From Clostridiales bacterium UBA6386 (GTDB lineage: Bacteria > Bacillota > Clostridia > Oscillospirales > Oscillospiraceae), in assembly GCA_002437585.1 (NCBI GenBank), contig DJQM01000021.1:1-22535 (forward strand): a DNA stretch of 22,535 nt, in the 5' to 3' direction. The position numbers and the translations under genes were made by a program. The stretch's first letter is position 1, and each line of letters opens with the position of its first letter. Below, piece after piece: positions 16,290 to 22,535 of the stretch. The notes below the pieces were generated by a model, which was given only the letters and a program-made list of their open reading frames with translations, searched no databases and was not told the origin of the DNA.

Positions 16290-16397
16290 TTAGCGGCTGT
16301 TTCTGCTCTGGTTCTGGCTGTTGTTCTGATTCTGCTGGTTCTGATTGCTCTGCTGGTTCTGATTCTGCTGATTCTGGTTTTTATTCTGGTTGTTCAT
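16290..16397 (-). CDS. 35-residue Asn/Gln-rich microprotein
   Basis: A short gene lies between a good ribosome site (GGGAGG, 8-nt spacer, ATG at 16395-16397) and a strong terminator (16251-16282). Its product has 14 Asn, 13 Gln, 4 Ser, 2 Arg, 1 Lys and Met, and nothing else. It begins MNNQNKNQNQQ and ends SRNSR. It lies 59 bp downstream of spoVAE on the same strand, with no terminator or clear promoter between. It may therefore be transcribed in the forespore with spoVAD-E. Gamma-type small acid-soluble spore proteins are also rich in Gln and Asn, but they are longer and carry Ala, Gly, Phe and Lys that are absent here. A structural or storage role in the spore, or a disordered aggregating peptide, are options. 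I do not recognise a named family. Confidence 0.75.
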   Translation of the reverse strand: MNNQNKNQNQQNQNQQSNQNQQNQNNSQNQSRNSR

Positions 16398-16456
16398 TTT
16401 GTGTTCCTCCCAAGAATTCATTGCGGAAAAACCGCTTTTCTAGTGTTCCCCGGATT

Positions 16457-16813
16457 TCAGGATTTATCCTTGGGGCGGAAAAGAAGGCTGGCAGCGAGGC
16501 CCGCCGTGATGGCGGCGGTGATCCCCCCGGCTGTGGCCTTCAGCCCGCCGGTAAAAATGCCCAGAAAGCCCTCCTTGTCCACCGCCTCCCGGACACCCTT
16601 GGCAAGGGTATTGCCGAAGCCCGTCAGAGGCACCGTGGCTCCGGCCCCGGCAAAGTCCGCCAGCTTGGGGTACAGCTGGAGGCCGCCCAGCACCACGCCC
16701 ATGACCACATAGGCGACCAGAATCCGGGCGGGAGTCAGCCGGGTCTTGTCAATGAGAATCTGGCCGATGAGGCACAAAAGCCCGCCGACCACAAATGCTT
16801 TCAGATATTCCAT
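16457..16813 (-). CDS. spoVAE: Stage V sporulation protein AE
   Basis: The 118-aa product is a multi-pass membrane protein with the SpoVAE (SpoVAEb-type) pattern: AFVVGGLLCLIGQILIDKT, then YVVMGVVLGGLQLYPKL, GFGNTLAKGVREAV and a final helix TAGLAASLLF before RPKDKS. It belongs to the SpoVA system that moves Ca-dipicolinate into the forespore and releases it at germination. The ATG at 16811-16813 follows AGGAGG by 8 nt. The gene begins 1 bp after the spoVAD stop, so the two are an operon. Expression is expected under sigma-G from the promoter ahead of spoVAD. Confidence 0.93.
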   Translation of the reverse strand: MEYLKAFVVGGLLCLIGQILIDKTRLTPARILVAYVVMGVVLGGLQLYPKLADFAGAGATVPLTGFGNTLAKGVREAVDKEGFLGIFTGGLKATAGGITAAITAGLAASLLFRPKDKS

Positions 16814-16814
16814 A

Positions 16815-17831
16815 TTACCGTCCTCCTGAGATGGACACGGCGTGGCACACGCCGGGGATGGGAAGTCCCTGCTGGGTGGAGGTGGGGGACAGCAGCGCGC
16901 CGGTGCCGCAGAACAAAATCCGCTTCCATTTGCCGGAATTCAGCTGCTCCAGAAGGTACCCGCACAGAGTGATGGCACTGCACCCGCAGCCAGAGCCGCC
17001 GGAATGGACATCCTGGACGTGGTTGTCAAAGACGGTGGTGCCGCAGTCCATGAGCTTGCCGCCCAGAGACAGACCCTCCAGCCGGGCAAGCTCCAGCAGA
17101 GCCTCCATGCCCACCTGCCCCAGATCCCCGGTGACGATCCGGTCGAAGTCCTCCGGGCCGGTGTGCAGGTCTTCAAAGTGAGCCTTAATGGTGGCAAGCG
17201 CCGCCGGAGCCATGGCGCAGCCCATGTTGTTGGCATCCTTGACCCCCAAGTCCGTCACCGTGCCCATGGTGCAGGCGGTGACGGTGGGGCCTTTGCCGGC
17301 GCGGCACAGGAGGGCGGCACCGGAGCCGGTGACTGTCCACTGAGAGGTGGGAGTTCGCTGGCCGCCGTAGCCCAGGGGAAACCGGTATTGCCGCTCGGAG
17401 GAGGCAAAGTGGGAGGAAGTCATGGCCACCACCTGGTCGGAAAAGCCGCCGCCCACCATCATGGAGGCCAAAAGCAGACTTTCGGCCATGGTGGAGCAGG
17501 CTCCGTAAAGCCCCAGGTGGGGTACGCCGGTATTTCGCAGGGTAAAGGAGGAACCAATGCACTGGTTCAGCAGGTCTCCGGAGAATACCGCCCCGAAGTC
17601 CGACAGGGTCAGACCCGCCTTATCCGCCAGCTTCCGAAGGGCAAGCTGCTGCATCTGCTTTTCCGCCTGCTCCCAGGTTTTCTGGCCGAAGTAGGTGTCC
17701 CGGCACTTGACATCGAAGGTGTGACAGAGCGGCCCTTCCACCTCCTTTTTCCCGGCCACGCTGGCCCAGGCGGTAATGGCCACCGGCTGGGGAAGGAGGA
17801 AGCTTTGCCGTCCGCGTTTATAATCCGTCAT
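16815..17831 (-). CDS. spoVAD: Stage V sporulation protein AD
   Basis: SpoVAD is the dipicolinic acid-binding subunit of the SpoVA channel, with a thiolase-like fold. The 338-aa product (the length of the Bacillus subtilis protein) begins MTDYKRGRQSFLLPQPVAIT and contains GKKEVEGPLCHTFD, LYGACSTMAESLLLAS, RTPTSQWTVTGSGAAL and HSGGSGCGCSAI. The frame is open upstream to 17891, but that start lies beyond the sigma-G -35 box and adds 20 residues unlike the family, so ATG 17829-17831 is chosen. Its ribosome site is weak (GGTGG, 5-nt spacer). spoVAC, usually directly upstream in Clostridia, is not present in the window. Confidence 0.93.
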   Translation of the reverse strand: MTDYKRGRQSFLLPQPVAITAWASVAGKKEVEGPLCHTFDVKCRDTYFGQKTWEQAEKQMQQLALRKLADKAGLTLSDFGAVFSGDLLNQCIGSSFTLRNTGVPHLGLYGACSTMAESLLLASMMVGGGFSDQVVAMTSSHFASSERQYRFPLGYGGQRTPTSQWTVTGSGAALLCRAGKGPTVTACTMGTVTDLGVKDANNMGCAMAPAALATIKAHFEDLHTGPEDFDRIVTGDLGQVGMEALLELARLEGLSLGGKLMDCGTTVFDNHVQDVHSGGSGCGCSAITLCGYLLEQLNSGKWKRILFCGTGALLSPTSTQQGLPIPGVCHAVSISGGR

Positions 17832-17860
17832 ACAATCCACCAACTTATTCAGAGTTTTCC

Positions 17861-17889
17861 TAGTATGTGCGCAATTGGCAATTTCATAC
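17861..17889 (-). promoter_or_regulatory. Sigma-G promoter of spoVAD
   Basis: On the minus strand GTATG (17885-17889), a 17-bp spacer and CATACTA (17861-17867) fit the forespore sigma-G consensus GHATR-N17/18-CATWMTA at every defined position. It lies 29 bp before the spoVAD start, which matches forespore expression of spoVA in Bacillus subtilis. Confidence 0.85.
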
Positions 17890-17899
17890 AAAGGAAAAA

Positions 17900-17923
17900 C
17901 CCCGTTTTCCGAAGAAAACGGGG
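17900..17923 (-). terminator. Intrinsic terminator between the 96-aa gene and spoVAD
   Basis: On the minus strand CCCCGTTTTC pairs perfectly with GAAAACGGGG around TTCG, followed by TTTTTCCTTT. It ends the transcript of the 96-aa gene just before the sigma-G promoter of spoVAD. Confidence 0.85.
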
Positions 17924-17998
17924 GTATCGATTTTTGGATTATTATCAGTCTTCCGGAAATTTACAGGAAAGGGGAGCCAAAGCGCCCAAAACGTTTGC

Positions 17999-18289
17999 TT
18001 ATTTACCGGCCAACGCCCGCTCCAGCCAGACACAGCCCACGTCCAGAGCGGTGTACAGGCCGTCTTTTTCACTCTTTTTGACCACACGATCCCGGCTTCT
18101 TGCCGCGGGATCGGTCAGCTGCAGCTGCACAGCTACCCGAGTGGCCACGTCCATATCGCCCACCTTCTTGGTCTCCAGAACCTGGAGCATGACGATGTGG
18201 CTGTCCGCCATGGAGCCGTAATAGATCATGTTGTCCTTGCGCATCAGCGGACGACCTTTATACATCAGAACCGCGTTTTCCTCAGCCAT
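17999..18289 (-). CDS. Conserved-looking small protein of unknown function
   Basis: The 96-aa soluble protein starts MAEENAVLMYKGRPLMRKDN and contains MIYYGSMADSHIVMLQVL and KKSEKDGLYTALDVGCVWLERAL. No membrane helix, signal peptide or cysteine cluster is seen; predicted strands then a C-terminal helix suggest a small folded domain. I have the impression that similar uncharacterised proteins exist in other Clostridia, but I cannot name a family. The start follows GAGGAGG by 7 nt. It has its own sigma-A promoter and terminator, so it is a single-gene unit, probably expressed in growth. Confidence 0.8.
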   Translation of the reverse strand: MAEENAVLMYKGRPLMRKDNMIYYGSMADSHIVMLQVLETKKVGDMDVATRVAVQLQLTDPAARSRDRVVKKSEKDGLYTALDVGCVWLERALAGK

Positions 18290-18317
18290 GAAAAAACCTC
18301 CTCAAAATAATGGTTAA

Positions 18318-18346
18318 ATTGTAGCATACCCAAAGGGAAATATCAA
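18318..18346 (-). promoter_or_regulatory. Sigma-A promoter of the 96-aa gene
   Basis: On the minus strand TTGATA (18341-18346), 17-bp spacer, TACAAT (18318-18323), 28 bp before the start codon. Confidence 0.8.
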
Positions 18347-18381
18347 GAGCAGCACAGCGTGGGGCTTTGCAGAACAAGAGA

Positions 18382-18399
18382 CCTTTGCCAGAGCAAAGG
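18382..18399 (-). terminator. Weak hairpin after ireB
   Basis: CCTTTGC (minus strand, from 18399) pairs with GCAAAGG around a 4-nt loop, followed by a T/C-rich stretch. GGGGCTTTGC at 18361-18370 could pair with the same arm instead. A possible terminator for ireB. Confidence 0.45.
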
Positions 18400-18414
18400 C
18401 CCCTTGGCTTGGAT

Positions 18415-18672
18415 TCAGCTCCGCTCAAAGAGGTACTCGCGGACGAGCACCTGCATCAGCTCGTCCCGGTCGATCTTGCAGATCATGCTCCGGGCGTTGT
18501 TGTAATTGGTGATGTAGGTGGGGTCTTCCGTCAGAAGATAGCCTACGATCTGATTGACGGGGTTATAGCCTTTTTCCGTCAGAGCTTCGTACACATCCCG
18601 AAGGATCCGGCGCATACTCTCCCGGTCGTCACTGGGTACTGTAAATTTCTGGGTATCCTGTTCGGTCATCAT
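18415..18672 (-). CDS. ireB: IreB family regulatory phosphoprotein (UPF0297)
   Basis: The 85-aa product has the family core: VYEALTEKGYNPVNQIVGYL, then LTEDPTYITNYNNARSMI and RDELMQVLVREYL. In Enterococcus faecalis, IreB is phosphorylated by the Ser/Thr kinase IreK and lowers cephalosporin resistance; elsewhere its role is less clear. The N-terminal threonines phosphorylated in IreB fall in a stretch that here reads TEQDTQKFT. The start is ATG 18670-18672 (a second ATG follows at once), 8 nt after GGAGG. It has its own sigma-A promoter. The usual neighbours alaS and ruvX are absent here; pheT is upstream instead. Confidence 0.92.
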   Translation of the reverse strand: MMTEQDTQKFTVPSDDRESMRRILRDVYEALTEKGYNPVNQIVGYLLTEDPTYITNYNNARSMICKIDRDELMQVLVREYLFERS

Positions 18673-18701
18673 ACTCAGCTCCTCCGTAATAGAATAGGGC
18701 T

Positions 18702-18730
18702 ATTATACCCGAAAGAATGGCCGGTGTAAA
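18702..18730 (-). promoter_or_regulatory. Sigma-A promoter of ireB
   Basis: On the minus strand TTTACA (18725-18730), 17-bp spacer, TATAAT (18702-18707). It lies 29 bp after the pheT stop. No terminator is seen between pheT and this promoter, so pheST readthrough into ireB is possible. Confidence 0.8.
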
Positions 18731-18759
18731 GGCCTCAATTCGGAATTTACTGTGAATTT

Positions 18760-21150
18760 TTAGCCCCGGAGCGTGGCGTTCAGCTGCTCCTTCAGATCGG
18801 CCAGAACCTTGGCAACCACAGCCTCGGAATCCGTATCCGTCAGGGTGCGGTCGTCAGCACGAAGTTCCAGGGAGAAGGCCATACTCTTCTTACCCTCAGG
18901 CACACCAACGCCCCGATAGATGTCGAAAAGCTTCACGTCCTGTAATAGCTTTCCGGCCGCGGCGGTGATGACATCCTCGGCCTGAGCCACGGTGACAGCC
19001 TCATCGCAGATGAGAGCCAGGTCACGGGTGACGGCGGGGTACTTGGGCAGGGGGGTGTAGGTGGGATCGGGCAGACGGTAGTCCATGAGCTTGGTAAAAT
19101 TGATCTCGGCGCAGTAGATGTCGGCATCAATGCCATAATTCTTGGCAACCAGCGGGTGCACCTGACCCATGACACCCACGTCCACGCCGTCCACGCTCAG
19201 CGCGGCGCAGCGGCCGGGGTGATAGCTGGGGTTGTGCTTTTCCGCCCGGTAACTGACCTTCTTCAGCCGCAGACCGGCGAAAATGGCCTCCAGCTCGCCC
19301 TTCAGGGTGAAGAAGCTTTCCCCGGCACCGTAGGTACCCAGCACCAGCATCTTGGGTTCCTCAGGAAGCACCTGACCCGCCTGGGGCAGGTAAATTTTGG
19401 CGATCTCGTAGAGCTTTACCGCCTTGTTGTGATAGGCGTTGTTCCGGGACAGAATCTCCAGCATGGAGGGCAGCGCGATAGTGCGCATGATGGAGGTGTC
19501 CTCGCCAAGAGGATTCTGGATCCGCAGAGCATTGCGTAGAGGGCTGTCAGCAGGCAGGCGAATCTGGTCGAAGGCCGTGGGGGAGGTGAAGGAGTAGGTG
19601 ATGATCTCACTGTAGCCAAGGCCACGGCACAGAGTGCCCGCCTGAGCCTCCAGCTTCATAGCCGGGGTGTAGCCGCCCTGGGTGGCGTTCTTGAAGGAGG
19701 TGATGGGAATCTCATTATAGCCGTAGACCCGGCCAACCTCCTCGGCGATGTCCGCCATCAGGTTCAGGTCAGGACGGAAGGAGGGAACCAGAATGGTGCC
19801 GCCCTCTACGGGAATCTCCAACCGGGTCAGGTAGCGGATCATGTCCTCCTTGGAAATGTCCGTGCCCAGAAGACGGTTGATCTTCTCCACCTCCAGGGGC
19901 AGGGTCTTGGGCTGGGGGACGTAGTTGACGATATCGATGGTGCCGTCCAGCACATCGCCGCAGCCGAGCATCTCCACCAGCTCGCAGGCACGCTGGACAG
20001 CGGGGATGGTCATCATGGGATCCAGGCTCTTCTCGAACTTGCCGGAGGCCTCGGTGCGCATCCCCAGAGCCAGAGCGGTCTGACGGATGGAGGTGCCGTT
20101 GAAGTTGGCGGACTCGAAGACCACCATGGTGGTGTCGTCCACGATTTCGGAATTCTCGCCGCCCATGATACCGGCCAGGCCGATGGGACGGGTGTCGTCG
20201 GCGATGACCAGCATACCGGGCTTCAGCTGCCGGATATTGCCGTCCAGAGTGGTCAGGGTCTCTCCGGCCTGTGCCTCCCGGACGACGATCTTGCCGGACT
20301 TGACGTACCGGTAGTCAAAGGCGTGCATGGGCTGGCCGTACTCCAGCATCACATAATTCGTGATGTCCACAATGTTGTTGATGGGGCGCACGCCGTTGGC
20401 GCGGAGCCGCTGGCGCAGCCACTTGGGGGAAGGGCCGATCTTCACGTTGGCCACCATCCGGGAGGAATACCGGTTGCACAGGTTCTCCGCGGGCACCTCC
20501 ACGTCCAGGTGGTCGAAGATGGAGCCGGCGTCGCTGCCGTGAACCACAGGCTCGTGGTGACGCATGGGCTTGTCAAAAGCGGCGGCGGCCTCCCGGGCCA
20601 GGCCGATGATGGAGTAGCAGTCGGGTCGGTTGTTGGTGATCTCGAAGTCCACCACGGTGTCGTCGGTGCCCATGACGGTGTTGATGTCCTGACCGGGCAG
20701 GCAATCCTCGCCGTTGAGAATCCAGATGCCGTCGGCATAGGCATCGGGTACGTCGTTCTGGGTCAGACCCAGCTCGGCAAAGGAGCAGAGCATACCGTTG
20801 GAGACTTCGCCCCTGAGCTTGCCCTTGGTGATGTGTACGCCGCCGGGCAGCCGGGAGTTGTGAAGAGCCGTAGGAACCAGGTCGCCTTCATGGACGTTCT
20901 GGGCGCCGGTGACGATCTGCACAGGCTCGGCCTGCCCCACGTCCACCTGGCAGATCCACATGTGGTCGGAGTTGGGATGGCGCACCATGGACAGCACCTT
21001 GCCAACTACCACGTTCTTGATCTCCGCGTCCATCCGCTCGTAGGTCTCCACCTTCTGGCCGAAGACGGTGAGGGTTTCCACAAATTCCTTGTCGGATACA
21101 TGGGAAAGATCAACGAAGTCCTCGTTGAGCCATTTTCTGTTGAGTTTCAT
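18760..21150 (-). CDS. pheT: Phenylalanyl-tRNA synthetase beta subunit
   Basis: PheT forms the alpha2-beta2 enzyme with PheS and handles tRNA binding and editing. The 796-aa length is normal. The N-terminus MKLNRKWLNEDFVDL is followed by a tRNA-binding domain (about 40-150, with HPNSDHMWICQVDVG and GMLCSFAELG). Next come the B3/B4 editing region (NRPDCYSIIGLAREAAA; EYGQPMHAFDY; LAGIMGGENSEI) and the B5 domain. The catalytic-like core has YGYNEIPITSF and FTSPTAFDQIRL. The C-terminus is a ferredoxin-like anticodon-binding domain (about 700-796, from PKYPAVTRDLAL). The start ATG (21148-21150) follows AGGAGG. It lies 13 bp after pheS. Confidence 0.97.
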   Translation of the reverse strand: MKLNRKWLNEDFVDLSHVSDKEFVETLTVFGQKVETYERMDAEIKNVVVGKVLSMVRHPNSDHMWICQVDVGQAEPVQIVTGAQNVHEGDLVPTALHNSRLPGGVHITKGKLRGEVSNGMLCSFAELGLTQNDVPDAYADGIWILNGEDCLPGQDINTVMGTDDTVVDFEITNNRPDCYSIIGLAREAAAAFDKPMRHHEPVVHGSDAGSIFDHLDVEVPAENLCNRYSSRMVANVKIGPSPKWLRQRLRANGVRPINNIVDITNYVMLEYGQPMHAFDYRYVKSGKIVVREAQAGETLTTLDGNIRQLKPGMLVIADDTRPIGLAGIMGGENSEIVDDTTMVVFESANFNGTSIRQTALALGMRTEASGKFEKSLDPMMTIPAVQRACELVEMLGCGDVLDGTIDIVNYVPQPKTLPLEVEKINRLLGTDISKEDMIRYLTRLEIPVEGGTILVPSFRPDLNLMADIAEEVGRVYGYNEIPITSFKNATQGGYTPAMKLEAQAGTLCRGLGYSEIITYSFTSPTAFDQIRLPADSPLRNALRIQNPLGEDTSIMRTIALPSMLEILSRNNAYHNKAVKLYEIAKIYLPQAGQVLPEEPKMLVLGTYGAGESFFTLKGELEAIFAGLRLKKVSYRAEKHNPSYHPGRCAALSVDGVDVGVMGQVHPLVAKNYGIDADIYCAEINFTKLMDYRLPDPTYTPLPKYPAVTRDLALICDEAVTVAQAEDVITAAAGKLLQDVKLFDIYRGVGVPEGKKSMAFSLELRADDRTLTDTDSEAVVAKVLADLKEQLNATLRG

Positions 21151-21163
21151 TGCTTCTACCTCC

Positions 21164-22207
21164 TTAGAACTGGTTCAGGAACCGAATGTCGTTGTCGAAG
21201 ATCAGACGCAGGTCGTTGATCTTCATGCGACCCATGGCCATCCGCTCCAGACCCATGCCGAAGGCGAAGCCGGAGTACTTTTCCGGGTCAATGCCGCAGT
21301 TTTCCAGAACCTTGGGGTGTACCATGCCCGCGCCCAGCACCTCGATCCAGCCCTCGCCGTGGCAGGTGGAGCAGACCTGGCCGTCAATTTCGCCGGTGCC
21401 GTGGCACTTGTGGCACTGCATGTCCATTTCGCAGCTGGGCTCGGTGAAGGGGAAGTGATGGGGACGGAAGCGCATGACGGATTGCTCGCCGTAAATTTTG
21501 CGCATCATGGTGATAAGCGCGCCCTTCAGGTCGCCCATGGTGATGTCCTCATCCACCACCAGACCCTCGATCTGATGGAACATGGGGGAGTGGGTGGCGT
21601 CGGCCTCGTCCTTCCGGAACACCCGGCCGGGAGCCAACATACACAGAGGCGGCTTATGGGTCTCCATAAAGCGAATCTGCATGGGGCTGGTCTGGGTGCG
21701 AAGCAGCACGCTGTCGTCGTCGGTAAAGTAGAAGGTGTCGCTCCGATCCCGGGAGGGGTGGCCTTCTTCAATATTCAGCCGGGTGAAGTTGTAGTCCGCC
21801 AGCTCCACCTCCGGGCCGTCCACCACCTGGTAGCCCAGACCTACGAAAATGTCCTTGATCTGCTGGAGCACCTGGTTCATGGGGTGCTGATGGCCGATGG
21901 TGATCTCCTTGCCGGGGATGGTCACGTCAATGGACTCGGCGGCCAGCTTCGCTTCCAAAACCGCCGCGTGAATGTCTGCCTTCCGGCTTTCCAGCTTTTC
22001 CTCAATCTGCGCCCGGACGGAGTTGGCCAGCTGACCCATGACGGGACGCTCCTCGGCGGAGAGCTTGCCCATCTGCTTCAGGACGGCAGTCAGCTCGCCC
22101 TTCTTGCCCAGCAGCTTCACCCGCAGCTCCTCCAGAGCGGCAGGGGTCGCCGCGCCGTCCAGTGCCTCCAGGGCACTGAGCCGGATCTTTTCCAGTTGTT
22201 CTTTCAT
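21164..22207 (-). CDS. pheS: Phenylalanyl-tRNA synthetase alpha subunit
   Basis: PheS holds the class II active site that activates phenylalanine. The 347-aa product starts MKEQLEKIRLSALEAL at 22205-22207, 7 nt after AGGAGG. The frame is open further upstream to 22300, but that part overlaps the T-box antiterminator region and is non-coding. It has an N-terminal coiled coil (about 1-90), motif 2 (FRKDEADATHSPMFHQIEGL) and motif 3 (GFAFGMGLERMAM). A zinc-knuckle insert has C265, C268, C279 and C282 in CHKCHGTG...CSTCHGEG form, longer than the Bacillus subtilis version. First gene of pheST, controlled by the T-box leader. Confidence 0.97.
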   Translation of the reverse strand: MKEQLEKIRLSALEALDGAATPAALEELRVKLLGKKGELTAVLKQMGKLSAEERPVMGQLANSVRAQIEEKLESRKADIHAAVLEAKLAAESIDVTIPGKEITIGHQHPMNQVLQQIKDIFVGLGYQVVDGPEVELADYNFTRLNIEEGHPSRDRSDTFYFTDDDSVLLRTQTSPMQIRFMETHKPPLCMLAPGRVFRKDEADATHSPMFHQIEGLVVDEDITMGDLKGALITMMRKIYGEQSVMRFRPHHFPFTEPSCEMDMQCHKCHGTGEIDGQVCSTCHGEGWIEVLGAGMVHPKVLENCGIDPEKYSGFAFGMGLERMAMGRMKINDLRLIFDNDIRFLNQF

Positions 22208-22490
22208 AATTTCTCCTCCTAAAAGGGTTTTTCCAAAAAAATAAACCTTTCCTCCCAAAATTCGGGACGAAAGGCAAAGCTTCCGCGGTACCACCCGCAA
22301 TTCGCCGTCAGGCGCGCTTTTCGGACGCAGACACGTCCAAGACCCATAACGCGGTCAACCGGCTACTCCTACCGTTTCCTGTGGGAAATTTCAGAGAGCA
22401 GCTCCCGGGAGAAAGCCTGAGGAAACTCTGAATCAATCGTCTGCGGCTGGGCGACGGATCTTTTGCCCCGACTGTGCAGTTTGAAAAACT
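22208..22490 (-). ncRNA. T-box leader of pheST
   Basis: The minus strand carries the T-box sequence GGGTGGTACCGCG (22284-22296), which pairs with the 3' end of uncharged tRNA. Downstream lies the terminator: CCTTTCGTCCC pairs with GGGAGGAAAGG (22246-22274, one mismatch), followed by TTTATTTTTTTT. Uncharged tRNA-Phe should favour the antiterminator and let pheST be transcribed. Stem I is not resolved by eye; TTTCC(T)...AGGAAA (about 22379-22427) could close part of the upstream fold, and a Phe specifier codon (TTC or TTT) occurs near 22388-22394. The leader would be about 280 nt. Confidence 0.9.
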
Positions 22491-22493
22491 TGA

Positions 22494-22522
22494 AATACAT
22501 ACAGTATTCCTGCGCTTTTCAA
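22494..22522 (-). promoter_or_regulatory. Possible promoter of the pheST T-box transcript
   Basis: On the minus strand TTGAAA (22517-22522), 17-bp spacer, TGTATT (22494-22499). The -10 is a weak match. The start would fall near 22487, giving a leader length typical of T-box RNAs. The promoter could also lie outside the window. Confidence 0.45.
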
Positions 22523-22535
22523 ACTTTCATTCGTG

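Noticed and set aside
20323..22222. Two long plus-strand frames opposite pheT and pheS
   Set aside because: Val/His/Gly-rich antisense translations of two unmistakable synthetase genes.
22208..22300. N-terminal extension of PheS
   Set aside because: It covers the T-box sequence and terminator. The strong ribosome site is before 22207.

Overview
The window is GC-rich, compact bacterial DNA from a spore-forming member of the Clostridia. Gene content points to the Oscillospiraceae/Ruminococcaceae side of the class: spoIIR, spoVAD and spoVAE for sporulation, AddAB rather than RecBCD, ireB, and a pheST operon behind a T-box leader. I place it no lower than that because no 16S or other taxonomic marker is present.

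Layout. 1-96 (-) may be the 5' end of an unknown gene, followed by an AT-rich block of hairpins. 390-1385 (-) is a decayed IS110-family transposase whose broken end sits on the stop codon of a VanZ-like gene (1382-1981, -), itself downstream of a zinc-dependent phospholipase C-like gene (2004-2555, -). 2727-5864 (-) is a large membrane-spanning pseudokinase with an acidic proline-rich linker and extracellular fibronectin III-like repeats. It is divergently transcribed from 6021-7085 (+), a zinc-ribbon membrane protein with bacterial Ig-like domains. Back-to-back sigma-A promoters lie between the two. A small DUF378 membrane protein (7142-7345, -) follows. Next comes a plus-strand run: ispE, spoIIR, addB, addA (7474-15807). 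After a 480-bp intergenic stretch full of hairpins, the minus strand carries spoVAD-spoVAE and an unlisted 35-residue Asn/Gln-only microprotein (16290-16397). Upstream of these on the minus strand are an uncharacterised 96-aa protein (17999-18289), ireB (18415-18672), pheT, pheS and the T-box leader (22208-22490).

Functional links. spoIIR (mother-cell/forespore signalling) and spoVAD-E (dipicolinic acid uptake into the forespore) mark sporulation. A near-perfect sigma-G promoter in front of spoVAD sets that gene's start and may also drive the Asn/Gln microprotein. addBA are translationally coupled and repair double-strand breaks. pheST make Phe-tRNA synthetase under tRNA-sensing control. The pseudokinase and its divergent zinc-ribbon partner share the same architecture (cytoplasmic sensor or zinc domain, one membrane helix, extracellular beta-sandwich repeats) and are the best candidates for an undescribed envelope-sensing pair. 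IreB, a known substrate of Ser/Thr kinases in Firmicutes, is also in the window but not linked to them.

Most of the work is domain and motif recognition by eye. Positions of motifs were counted from the sequence. No similarity search was run.
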